From contig RHHX01000001.1 in assembly GCA_009884515.1 (NCBI GenBank), forward strand, positions 1 through 64,000: 64,000 nucleotides of DNA, read 5' to 3'. Every line of letters begins with the position of its first letter. Position 1 is the stretch's first letter. The translations under genes were made by a program, and so were the position numbers. Source of the stretch: Candidatus Mycoplasma liparidae (GTDB lineage Bacteria > Bacillota_I > Bacilli_A > Mycoplasmatales > Mycoplasmoidaceae). The notes under the pieces are model-generated. The model did not search any database and was not told where the DNA came from. It saw only the letters and a list, made by a program, of their open reading frames with translations. Positions 55,671 to 64,000 of the stretch are shown one piece after another.

Positions 55671-56307
55671 AAATTTTTTCCAAAATCTTTTCAACAATAC
55701 TATCAACATTATCTTCTGCATTTATTTTAAAAATTACATTTTGATAATATTCTAATAATGGCGCAGTGTTTTTATTATATTCACTTATTCTAGCAACTAA
55801 AACTTCTTCACTATCATCAAGTCTTGATGATAGTGGTGATTTACATGAATCACAAACATTTTCAATAATTGTTGGCATGAAAAATTTATTATAAGATTTT
55901 TTACATTTAAGACAATTTTGTCTACCAACAATTCTTTTTAATAAAACTGAATTATCAATTATAAATGATACCACTAAATCAACATTTATAATGTTTTTTA
56001 AATATTTAGCTTGATTAATTGTTCTAGGATAACCATCAAGGATTAAACCTTCATTATTATTAATCAATTCTTTAATTGCATTTTCTGCTAATTTATTAGT
56101 AATTTCATCACTAATTAGCATTCCTAAATTCATCAATTTTTGAATTTCAATTGATAATGGATCTACTTTATTTTTTGTTTTTCTAAACAAATCACCAGTT
56201 GAAATTGTTACATAAGATAATTTTTCACTAATGCTGCTACTGATTGTTCCTTTTCCAGATCCTGGTGGTCCTAAAAAAAGGATATTTAATTTTTTTTCTT
56301 TTATCAT
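55657..56307 (-). CDS. adk: Adenylate kinase
   Basis: This 216-residue long-lid form has P-loop ILFLGPPGSGKGTISS, ISTGDLFR, LDGYPRTINQA, and a zinc lid with CLKC and CDSC. It overlaps the secY end by 7 bases (ATGATAA). Confidence 0.96.
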   Translation of the reverse strand: MIKEKKLNILFLGPPGSGKGTISSSISEKLSYVTISTGDLFRKTKNKVDPLSIEIQKLMNLGMLISDEITNKLAENAIKELINNNEGLILDGYPRTINQAKYLKNIINVDLVVSFIIDNSVLLKRIVGRQNCLKCKKSYNKFFMPTIIENVCDSCKSPLSSRLDDSEEVLVARISEYNKNTAPLLEYYQNVIFKINAEDNVDSIVEKILEKIYEFN

Positions 56308-57698
56308 ACTGATTCCTCGATTGTATTAATTGCTTTTGTTTCTTGTTGAATGTTTCTTCTTTTAGCAACATATGATGTGGTTGTTGCTGTTGCTCTAATT
56401 GAATCTCAAAACTCTAGTGTTATCGAAACAATAATAATAATAGCAGTTCCCCCAAGAGAGGAGTTTGAACTAATAACATTATCAGTCATCATACTAGCTG
56501 CATAAGGAATAGCCGAAATGAAAGCTAAAAATGGACTTCCAATTCAGTTAATTCTAAATAAGATTTTGCTAATATAAGCCTCTGTTGGTGCTCCTACTTG
56601 AATCCCAGGAATATATTTTCCTGATTTCTTAAATTGTTCACTTATCTTGCCAGGATTTAATTGAATATATGAATAAAAGAAAGTAAATAGAATAATTAAA
56701 ACAACATAGAGCATTAATCCTGTTACCGTTGTTAATTCTAAATAACTTGAAACAAAGATACTAAATGGATTGACGGGATCATTAATAATACTGGTAATAG
56801 TACTTGGTATTGTTAATAATGCTGAAGCAAAGATTACAGGAATAACACCAGCACTTGTTAATTTTATTGGTAAATAAGGTAATTCACTTAAGTTAGTTAT
56901 TAACCCTTCACCGGTTTGTTGAATTGGAATTTTTCTAGTTGATCCGGATATAAAAACCACAGCACTTAATAGTAAAACATAAAATAAGATATAAACAATA
57001 AAAGCAATAATACTATCAATTTTACCTTGTCCTAATTCTAATGAAATACTTTGAAAGGTTGAAATAAAACTATTAATAAAAGATGAAAGAATTCCTGAAA
57101 GAATTATTAAACTAATTCCATTACCAACTCCTCTTTTAGTTATTAAATCTCCTAAGAATATTGCAATAAAAGTTCCAGAAGCCATAACTGTTAAATAAAA
57201 GAAAGTAAAGAATGGTGTTAAATCAGTTTCACCATTTGGTCCATTAAATTCAAATATTCCACTTGATAAAGCAAATTGAAGAATTGAAAAAGCTTGAAGA
57301 TATGCTAAAGGTAAAGTAAAAATTCTTGTTCAAGATTCAACTCTTTTTCTTCCTCTTTCACCATCATGTTTGATCATTCGATAAATTGGAGGAACTAATT
57401 CAGATGATAAAATTTGAAAAATAATTTGAGAAGTAATATATGGAGAAATCCCAATTGCAAAAAGAGAAGCAGAACCAAGTCCTCCTCCTCCTAATAAACT
57501 AATCATTTCAAGAAAACTATTACCAGATATTCCACCAGGAGCAACAGTAATAAATGGTAATGTTGTATTTGCAATAAAAACAAAAACAGATAAAATAAGA
57601 ATAGTAATGAATATTGAAATAAGGGCATTTTTATTTCTTAAAAGTCCCTTAATTATTTTAATATTGCTATTTCTTGTTAATCGTTTGTTTTCAAGCAT
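56301..57698 (-). CDS. secY: Protein translocase subunit SecY
   Basis: This 465-residue channel subunit has ten membrane segments. The plug/TM2 region IGISPYITSQIIFQIL and the ribosome-facing loops GERGRKRVES and GSTRKIPIQQ are typical. NPVNPFSIF and YSYIQLNPGKISEQFKKSG lie in the second half. TGA codons read as Trp in WTRIFT, NWIGSP and EFWDSI, and one more just before the TAA. Confidence 0.96.
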
Positions 57699-57728
57699 TT
57701 TAATCCCAATAAATTTATTAATAATAAA

Positions 57729-58172
57729 TTATATAATATTAATTTTTCCGCCAGCTTTTTTGATAGCTTCTTCAGCTTGTTTTGAAATTTTTTGAATGCT
57801 AACAACAAACTTTTTTTCAATAGTTGCATTACCAATTAATTTAATTGGATAATGGTTATCACTAATCATTCTTATTTTTAATAAGGAATCATAATTAACA
57901 TCAGTAATCTTTAATTTATTAAGATCTTTAATGTTAATAACATTGTAATTATTTCTAAAGTTATAATTGTTGAAACCAACTTTTGGTAATCTTCTATATA
58001 AAGGAGTTTGACCACCCTCAAAACCTAATCTAACACGACCAGATTTACGAGCTTTTTGACCATCTTGACCTCTACCAGAAGTTTTACCCATTCCAGAACC
58101 ATGACCTCTACCTACTCTTTTAGGTTTGTGGTTTCTTGATTTTGGAGTGTAACTTAAATTATGTAATTCCAT
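57729..58172 (-). CDS. rplO: Ribosomal protein L15
   Basis: This 147-residue protein has the Gly-rich N-terminal KPKRVGRGHGSGMGKTSGRG, which binds 23S, and RLGFEGGQTPLYRRLPKVGF. It directly follows rpsE; the rpmD (L30) gene found between them in most bacteria is absent. Confidence 0.97.
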   Translation of the reverse strand: MELHNLSYTPKSRNHKPKRVGRGHGSGMGKTSGRGQDGQKARKSGRVRLGFEGGQTPLYRRLPKVGFNNYNFRNNYNVINIKDLNKLKITDVNYDSLLKIRMISDNHYPIKLIGNATIEKKFVVSIQKISKQAEEAIKKAGGKINII

Positions 58173-58190
58173 AAATTCCTCTTTTTTTTT

Positions 58191-58835
58191 TTATTTACTT
58201 CTTAGTCTTTGAACTTCGCCTGGAGTTAACTGACTTGTTAATGCTTTAATCGTTGCTCTAATAACATTGATTGGTGTGTTTGAACCTTTTGATTTAGTAT
58301 AGATATCTTGATATCCAGCTAATTCAACAACAGCTCTAACAGCTCCACCAGCAATAATTCCAGTACCTCTTGGTGCTGGTTTTACTAAAACTTTACCTGC
58401 TCCATGTTTACCAATGTTTTCATGAAATAAAGTTGCATTTTTAGTAATTTTAACATCTAAAATATTTGATACAGCATTTTTAATTGCTTTTTGAATTGCA
58501 TCTGGAACTTCAATTGATTTACCCATTCCAAAACCAATTTGACCTTTTTTATTACCAATAACAACAAGGGCACTAAATCTCATAGATCTACCACCTTTTG
58601 TTGTTTTAGAAATTCTTTTAACTTGAACAACTTTTTCTTCAAACCCTGGAGGTGTTAAAGATTGTCTTCGTTTATTAGAAGGTTTTCTAGATGTTCTAGT
58701 AAATTTTTGATTATCAGATTTATCAATTACTTTAGCATCAACAATTTTTTCAGCATTATTATTAACAGTTGTTTCAACTACTATTGTAACTTCTTCAACT
58801 TTGTTTTCTTGTTTTTCGTTTATTTCAATCATCAT
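58191..58835 (-). CDS. rpsE: Ribosomal protein S5 with N-terminal extension
   Basis: This protein has 214 residues against about 165 in Bacillus. The core starts at [19 protein letters not shown], with [20 protein letters not shown] and [20 protein letters not shown]. The first 60 residues are an acidic then basic extension ([20 protein letters not shown]). The start may be ATG 58835 or the next codon. Confidence 0.95.
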   Translation of the reverse strand: MMIEINEKQENKVEEVTIVVETTVNNNAEKIVDAKVIDKSDNQKFTRTSRKPSNKRRQSLTPPGFEEKVVQVKRISKTTKGGRSMRFSALVVIGNKKGQIGFGMGKSIEVPDAIQKAIKNAVSNILDVKITKNATLFHENIGKHGAGKVLVKPAPRGTGIIAGGAVRAVVELAGYQDIYTKSKGSNTPINVIRATIKALTSQLTPGEVQRLRSK

Positions 58836-58840
58836 ATACC

Positions 58841-59200
58841 TTAAAATTTCAATCCGTTTTCTCTAGCAGCATCTGCTAAACTAGCCACTCTACCATGATA
58901 AAGTGATCCGCCTCTATCAAAAGTAACTTCTGTTACTTTTAATTTTAAAGCTTTTTTACCAATATCAGCTCCAACTTTTTTACAATTTTCTTTATTACCA
59001 TTTTTTAGTTTTAAAGCAACTGATGAACTTGAAGCAAGGGTAATCCCTTTTTCTGTATCAATTAATTGAACAAAAATATGAGCATTAGTTTTAGTAACTA
59101 ACAAACGTAGTTTTGGATTATCGATTTTTTTAATACTATTAAGAGTTCTTTGTTGTCTTAATAATCTTTGTTTATTACGACCAATATTTATTTGTTTCAT
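58841..59200 (-). CDS. rplR: Ribosomal protein L18
   Basis: This 119-residue 5S-binding protein has [20 protein letters not shown] and [21 protein letters not shown] start it at ATG 59200 behind AAGGAAGT; a longer frame upstream runs into rplF and is rejected. Confidence 0.96.
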   Translation of the reverse strand: MKQINIGRNKQRLLRQQRTLNSIKKIDNPKLRLLVTKTNAHIFVQLIDTEKGITLASSSSVALKLKNGNKENCKKVGADIGKKALKLKVTEVTFDRGGSLYHGRVASLADAARENGLKF

Positions 59201-59219
59201 ATATTTTACTTCCTTGATA

Positions 59220-59762
59220 CTATTTATCAGCTGTTTTTCCAGCTTTTCTAATAATTTGTTCACCTTTGTATAAAACACCTTTACCTTTATAAGGTTCTGG
59301 TTTTCTATATGCTCTAATAACTGCAGCAAATTGACCTACATCTTCTTTTGAACTACTAGTTATAACAATTTCTGATGGAATTGTAATTTCTATTTTGATA
59401 CCTTTTGGGATATCTAAAATTACTGGGTGAGAAAATCCTAAAGTTAAAATTAATTTTTGATCTTCAACTTTAGCTTTATAACCAACACCCTTTAAAACTA
59501 GTTCTTTTTTAAAACCAACAGAAACACCGATTAATGCATTGTTTAAATTAGCATTAACTGTTCCATGAAACATTCTTGATTGTTTTAGTTCATTTTTTCT
59601 TTTTACAGTTATTAAATTGTTTTCTTTTAATAACTCAATAACTGTTCTTGGATAATTAACAACTAATTTTCCGTTAGGTCCGCTAACATTAATTAAATCT
59701 TTTTCAATATTTACTTCAACATTATTAGGAATTACTAAAATTCTATTTCCGATTCTTGACAT
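59220..59762 (-). CDS. rplF: Ribosomal protein L6
   Basis: This 180-residue protein begins MSRIGNRILVIPNNVEVNIE. It includes GVGYKAKVEDQKLILTLGFS and the C-terminal signature PEPYKGKGVLYKGEQIIRKA. Confidence 0.97.
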   Translation of the reverse strand: MSRIGNRILVIPNNVEVNIEKDLINVSGPNGKLVVNYPRTVIELLKENNLITVKRKNELKQSRMFHGTVNANLNNALIGVSVGFKKELVLKGVGYKAKVEDQKLILTLGFSHPVILDIPKGIKIEITIPSEIVITSSSKEDVGQFAAVIRAYRKPEPYKGKGVLYKGEQIIRKAGKTADK

Positions 59763-59779
59763 ATATAATTACCTTATTA

Positions 59780-60172
59780 TCAAACATAAGCGATAACTTC
59801 ACCGCCCATGTTTTCCTTTCTAGCTTGTTTATCGGTCATAATACCATTAGATGTTGATATTAAAGCTATTCCTAAACCGTTTAATACTTTTGGTAATTTA
59901 CTAGTTTCAGAATAAATTCTCAAACCTGGTTTTGAGATTTGTCTCAAACCATGAATTGCTGAAGTTTTATTTTTATATTTTAATTTAATATTAATAAAAG
60001 ATTTGTTCGAAATTTTATCTTCTTCAATGATAAAGTCAGTAATAAACCCTTCATCCTTCAAAACTTGTAAAATAGCTATTTTAGGTTTTGAAGTAGGTAT
60101 AGTAACTGAAAGTTTATATGCTTTTTTAGCATTTCTTATTTTTGTTAATAATTCTGATATTGGATCATGCAT
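59780..60172 (-). CDS. rpsH: Ribosomal protein S8
   Basis: This 130-residue protein begins MHDPISELLTKIRNAKKAYK. It ends in the family block ISTSNGIMTDKQARKENMGG then EVIAYV. One TGA near the end is absorbed in the stop region only. Confidence 0.96.
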   Translation of the reverse strand: MHDPISELLTKIRNAKKAYKLSVTIPTSKPKIAILQVLKDEGFITDFIIEEDKISNKSFINIKLKYKNKTSAIHGLRQISKPGLRIYSETSKLPKVLNGLGIALISTSNGIMTDKQARKENMGGEVIAYV

Positions 60173-60201
60173 TTTATATTTCTCCTATTTTATAACTTCT
60201 A

Positions 60202-60384
60202 TCAAGAAGCTTTTCTGATACCTGGAATAGCACCTTTATGTGCTAATTCTCTAAAGCACAAACGACAAAGACCAAATTTTTTCATAACTGCGTGTACTCG
60301 ACCACATCTAGCACATCTAGTATAATTTCTAACCGGGAATTTACTTCCTTTTTTTTGTTTTTCAATTAATGATTTTTTAGCCAT
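60202..60384 (-). CDS. rpsN: Ribosomal protein S14, zinc form
   Basis: This 60-residue protein has [20 protein letters not shown], the C-x2-C...C-x2-C zinc site of the short S14 type, and ends [12 protein letters not shown]. Confidence 0.97.
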   Translation of the reverse strand: MAKKSLIEKQKKGSKFPVRNYTRCARCGRVHAVMKKFGLCRLCFRELAHKGAIPGIRKAS

Positions 60385-60387
60385 AAA

Positions 60388-60939
60388 TTAACCTTCTTTT
60401 CTTTTCTTAAAAGGAGCACCAAGTTTTCTTAAAAGACTTTCTGCTTGTAAATCATTATTAGTTGATGTTACAAAAGTAATATCGAAACCTCTAGTTGATT
60501 TAATATCATCGAAATTAATTTGGGGGAAAATAATTTGTTCTTTAATCCCCATAGTATAATTTCCTCGACCATCAAAAGAAGTAACTGGAATTCCTCTAAA
60601 ATCACGAACTCTTGGTAAAGCTATATTAAATAATAAGTCAACAAAATTTCACATTTTTTCATCTCTTAAAGTAACTTTAACACCAATTGCTTGACCTTCT
60701 CTTAGTTTATATGAAGCAATTGATTTTTTAGATTTTGTAATTAAAGGTTTTTGACCTGAAATCAATTCAAGTTCTCTTGAAGCTAATTCAATATTTTTAG
60801 TATCTTGAGAAGCTTCTCCAACACCTGAATTAATAACTATTTTTTCTAGTTTAGGAATTTGCATAACAGAAGCTAAATTAAATTCTTTTTGTAATGCGGG
60901 TGCTATTTCTTTTTTATATTTTATTTTAATACTATTCAT
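60388..60939 (-). CDS. rplE: Ribosomal protein L5
   Basis: This 183-residue protein has [40 protein letters not shown] and [24 protein letters not shown] (KMWNFVD) near residue 97 is Trp. Confidence 0.96.
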
Positions 60940-60948
60940 AATTTCCTA

Positions 60949-61281
60949 TTACTTACCTTTTGTTGTAAAATTATGACCGCTGGTTTTAGCAATTCTGCTT
61001 TTTTTACCATTTTTATCAATTTCATATTTTACTTTTGTTATTTTTGCTTTTTTAGATTTTGGATCTACTAGTGCTAATTTACAAAGTCTAATCGGAGCAT
61101 CTTTTTGAATGATTCCTGATTCTTCTTGATTAGGACCAGCTTTTCTATGCATTTTAACTTTGTTTACATTTTCAACAATAGCTGTTTGTTCTTTTGGAAA
61201 AACTGTTAAAATAATTCCTTCGGCATTTTTATGTTTACCTGAAATAACTCTAACTTTATCACCCTTTAAAATTCTATTCAT
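60949..61281 (-). CDS. rplX: Ribosomal protein L24
   Basis: This 110-residue KOW-domain protein has [20 protein letters not shown] and [20 protein letters not shown]. Confidence 0.96.
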   Translation of the reverse strand: MNRILKGDKVRVISGKHKNAEGIILTVFPKEQTAIVENVNKVKMHRKAGPNQEESGIIQKDAPIRLCKLALVDPKSKKAKITKVKYEIDKNGKKSRIAKTSGHNFTTKGK

Positions 61282-61297
61282 ATTATTTACAAACTTC

Positions 61298-61666
61298 CTA
61301 TAAAACTTCTGGAGCTAAAGAAACAATTTTATTGTATCCTTTATCTCTTAATTCACGAGCAACTGGTCCAAAAATACGAGTTCCTCTTGGGTTTTTATCA
61401 TCTTTAATTAAAACACAAGCATTTTCATCGAATTTTAAAACCGCACCATTATCTCTTTTAACACCTTTTCTACTTCTTACTAAAACTGCTTTAAAAATTT
61501 GACCTTTAACAACATTTGAGTTGGGTGCGCATTTTTTAACAGAAACAACAATAACATCCCCAATAAAAGCATATCTTCTTTTAGATCCGCCTAAAACTTT
61601 AATAATTCCAACTTCTTTAGCACCAGTATTATCTGCTACTTTAAGTCTTGTCATATGTTGAACCAT
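61298..61666 (-). CDS. rplN: Ribosomal protein L14
   Basis: This 122-residue protein has [40 protein letters not shown] and [20 protein letters not shown]. Confidence 0.97.
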   Translation of the reverse strand: MVQHMTRLKVADNTGAKEVGIIKVLGGSKRRYAFIGDVIVVSVKKCAPNSNVVKGQIFKAVLVRSRKGVKRDNGAVLKFDENACVLIKDDKNPRGTRIFGPVARELRDKGYNKIVSLAPEVL

Positions 61667-61697
61667 ATTATTCTCCTTTGTAATTATCTAAAAGCAA

Positions 61698-61970
61698 TTA
61701 TTTTGCTTTTATTAATACTTTATTTAATCGATATTTTTTTGTTTTAGAAAGAGGTCTTGTCTCGATAATTTCAACTCTATCATTAATTTTAGCTTCTTCA
61801 TTTTCATCATGTACATGATATTTTTTATTAATAATAACTAACTTTTTGTATAAAGGGTGTTTTTGTTTTCTTTCAACACTAACAACAATTGTTTTTTGCA
61901 TTTTATCACTAACAACAATACCAGCAAAAACTTTTCTTTGATTTCTTTCGGTTTCTTTAATATTATTCAT
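61698..61970 (-). CDS. rpsQ: Ribosomal protein S17
   Basis: This 90-residue OB-fold protein has [20 protein letters not shown] and [20 protein letters not shown]. It starts 3 bases after the rpmC stop. Confidence 0.96.
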   Translation of the reverse strand: MNNIKETERNQRKVFAGIVVSDKMQKTIVVSVERKQKHPLYKKLVIINKKYHVHDENEEAKINDRVEIIETRPLSKTKKYRLNKVLIKAK

Positions 61971-61973
61971 TGA

Positions 61974-62573
61974 TTAAGTTCCTTTTTTTTCAACTTTAGC
62001 TTTTACTGTTGATGCTTTTTTAACTGGTTTAGTTTCTTTAGCAACTTTAGTTTTTGCTACTTTTTCAACTTTTACTGGTTTAACTTTTGTTTCTTTTTCA
62101 ACCTTAGTTTTAACTGGTTTTGTTTCTTTAGCAACTTTAGTTTTAACTGGTTTGGTTTCTTTAGCAACTTTAGTTTTTAACACTTTATCAATTAGTATTT
62201 TTTTATTAGCTTCAGCTTCAGCTGTTACTTTAATAGTTATTGCTTTTTTATCAACTTTAATTGTTTTTTTAGTTTTAACTGCTTTTGCTTTTTTATCAAC
62301 TTTAGTTTCTTTAATTATTTTTCTTGAAACATTTTCTTGACTAGTTCTTTGAAAATCTAAAACTGTTCTTGAATCAAATGTAACTTTTCTTTCATTTAAG
62401 ATAGTTAAAGATCTAGCAATTGTTTTTTTAATTTGGTTTACATTAGAATTTTCATCATCACCATTAGCTATTTTGAATCTTACTTCTAAAAGTTGAGATT
62501 TTAATTTTCTAACAATTTCAAGAAGTTCAAAATCAGATTTTTTTCTAAGTTCATTACTAACACTATTTGCCAT
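61974..62573 (-). CDS. rpmC: Ribosomal protein L29 with Lys-rich extension
   Basis: The protein has 199 residues against about 65 for the family. Residues 1-72 are L29 (KSDFELLEIVRKLKSQLLEV and NQIKKTIARSLTILNER). The rest is a Lys/Ala/Val/Thr-rich tail with repeats of KVAKETKPVKT. Similar tails are seen on some mycoplasma ribosomal proteins. I start it at ATG 62573 behind AAGGAG; a TTG upstream is rejected. It overlaps the rplP end by 11 bases. Confidence 0.92.
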   Translation of the reverse strand: MANSVSNELRKKSDFELLEIVRKLKSQLLEVRFKIANGDDENSNVNQIKKTIARSLTILNERKVTFDSRTVLDFQRTSQENVSRKIIKETKVDKKAKAVKTKKTIKVDKKAITIKVTAEAEANKKILIDKVLKTKVAKETKPVKTKVAKETKPVKTKVEKETKVKPVKVEKVAKTKVAKETKPVKKASTVKAKVEKKGT

Positions 62574-62988
62574 TTGGAATATCTCCTTTTGTAACAATTT
62601 TTCAAGAAACAGGAAGTTTATTGCCGGCTGCTGTTAAAGCATTTCTAGCAAGTTCTTCCGGAATTCCTTTTACTTCAAACATAACAGTTCCATTTTTAAC
62701 AACAGCAACTCATTTATGAGGAGCTCCTTTACCAGAACCCATACGAACTTCTAGTGGTTTTTTAGTTAAAGACATATGTGGAAATATTCTAATTCACATT
62801 TTTCCAGTTTTACCTAGTCTTTTACTAATAGCAATTCTTGCTGATTCAATTTGTCTTGCATCAACTCAATCGCCTTCAGTTGCCATTAATCCTCAATCAC
62901 CAAAAGCAACATAAGAATTACCTTTTGCTTTACCTTCATAACTTACTTTATGAGGTTTACGATATTTTGTTCTTTTTGGTTGTAACAT
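62563..62988 (-). CDS. rplP: Ribosomal protein L16
   Basis: This 141-residue protein begins [20 protein letters not shown]. It has [20 protein letters not shown] and [20 protein letters not shown]. Several TGA codons are Trp ([33 protein letters not shown]), so a standard-code reading breaks it into pieces. Confidence 0.96.
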
Positions 62989-63032
62989 AATATTTTTTCC
63001 TTTTTTTTAAATTGATTAATTCTTTTAAAAAA

Positions 63033-63827
63033 TTATCTGGTAACTTTTGCAGTTGTTGTTGCACTGATCGTTGTTCTATTTCTATTAACCGATCCATCTC
63101 TGTTTCTTGGATTAAAATTTGGTCTTCTTGGTCCTCTTGAATCAAAAGGAGATACCGTTCTTTTACAAACTTCAGATATTTGACCACGTTTAAAGATGAT
63201 TCCACGATTGATTCAAACTTTAACACCAATAATCCCATATTTTGTATGTGCTTCTTCAAGTGCATAATCAATATCAGCTCTAAAAGTTGATAAAGGAACA
63301 TTACCTTTTGAATAACCTTCAGATCGGGCCATTTCAACTCCACCTAATCTACCAGCTACATGAGTCTTAATTCCAAGAGCTCCACTAAACATAACTTTTT
63401 TAATAGCTTGTTTTTGAGCAGTTCTAAAAGAAATTCTTTTTTCAATACTATTAGCTATTTCTCTAGCAATAATTCTTGCATGAACATTAGGATTAGAAAT
63501 TGCAACAATTTCTATTTTAATTTTTGTTTTTTTAGAAACAATTGTTTGAATAAGAGCTTTAACTTTTTGAATTTCAGCTCCCCCATTACCGATTAATAAA
63601 CCAGGTTGTGTTGCATGAATAAATAAACTTATATCATTAATTTTTCTTCTTTCAATTTCAATATTATTGATAAAAGCTGGAGCATATTTTGAAATTAGTA
63701 ATTTTCTAATTTTATCATCTTCAACTAATCATAAACATGTTATCTCATCATTTTGATAATTTCATCTAGATTGTCATTCTTTACTAACACCAAATCTTAG
63801 ACCGTTTGCATTTACTTTTTGACCCAT
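63033..63827 (-). CDS. rpsC: Ribosomal protein S3
   Basis: This 264-residue protein begins MGQKVNANGLRFGVSKEWQS. It has a KH domain (LFIHATQPGLLIGNGGAEIQ), then EMARSEGYSKGNVPLSTFRA and IGVKVWINRGIIFKRGQISE. The last 40 residues are basic (RDGSVNRNRTTISATTTAKV). TGA codons code Trp at several sites. Confidence 0.95.
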
Positions 63828-63828
63828 A

Positions 63829-64000
63829 CTAAATTAAATTCCTTTTTAAGTTTTTTCTTTCAGTTCTTGACATATTACTGAATTGAATTTGTTTTTCACG
63901 ATTTGCTTTAACTTTATCTTTTGAAGCTATTTTACTAGCTTTAATTTTAGCTTTTTGAGCTTCCATTAAAAGTTTTCTTTCATTCAGATTATCACTCAAT
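63829..64000 (-). CDS. rplV: Probable ribosomal protein L22, C-terminal extension
   Basis: Only the last 56 residues are in the window, ending one base before the rpsC start (TAGTATG). They form a very charged tail (NERKLLMEAQKAKIKASKIA and KDKVKANREKQIQFSNMSRT). The conserved L22 core would lie beyond the window. The call rests on the position before rpsC, where rplV always sits, and on similar tails on L29 and S5 here. Confidence 0.55.
   Translation of the reverse strand, partial: LSDNLNERKLLMEAQKAKIKASKIASKDKVKANREKQIQFSNMSRTERKNLKRNLI

Noticed and set aside
62152..62340. Plus-strand frame over rpmC
   Set aside because: It is antisense to the Lys-rich tail of L29.

Overview
The window is an AT-rich, gene-dense mollicute chromosome segment. 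At least two dozen genes read through only if TGA is tryptophan (genetic code 4), for example mtaB, tpiA, gpmI, pcrA, secY and both restriction-modification systems. There is no tRNA between the 16S and 23S genes, no rpmD between rpsE and rplO, and ClpB lacks its N-domain. The neighbouring spx, nadK and EIIB-like genes recall the MG127-MG129 group of Mycoplasma genitalium. This fits a Mycoplasma sensu lato; the species cannot be named from the sequence alone.

Layout. 1-2400: 5' part of a 23S gene and a complete 16S gene, both on the minus strand, with a 16S processing stem and a promoter. 2.4-20 kb: housekeeping genes for tRNA modification (mtaB, tsaB), transcription and translation factors (nusB, efp), glycolysis (tpiA, gpmI), rpmG, M24 peptidase, upp, pcrA, rnpB and plsC, with a decayed HNH-like gene at 10.1-10.6 kb. 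19.0-21.4 kb: a C39-peptidase ABC exporter with a small membrane partner. 21.5-27.3 kb: a restriction-modification island of two convergent systems. 27.4-35.9 kb: a Bax-inhibitor-like protein, recO, era, ybeY, an RNase J paralogue without its metal-binding residues, nadK and spx. 35.9-46 kb: a tandem duplication of [spx tail, amino-acid permease, clpB, flavoprotein] in which one clpB and one flavoprotein copy have decayed. 46-52.4 kb: nif3-like, trmK, sigA, deoA, nfu, udk, rpmF and rpsO. 52.4-64 kb: the alpha, spc and part of the S10 ribosomal operons, running leftward from rplV to rplQ.

The strongest signal is the 21.5-27.3 kb island. The first system is a fused two-domain adenine/N4 methyltransferase followed by an AlwI-like type IIS nuclease. 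It carries 21 in-frame AG repeats inside the first methyltransferase domain, so it is ON in this sequence. The second is a C5-cytosine methyltransferase followed by an HNH nuclease. It carries seven TA repeats that put motifs VIII-X out of frame; six repeats would restore the reading frame, so it is OFF here. In both systems the nuclease start codon overlaps or abuts the methyltransferase stop codon. Loss of the methyltransferase frame should therefore also cut nuclease translation, a simple guard against self-restriction. The stop codons of the two systems overlap tail to tail.

Many neighbouring genes overlap by a few bases (ATGATAA, ATGAATAA, TAATG), indicating translational coupling along compact operons. 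No tRNA gene, CRISPR array or complete insertion sequence was found.
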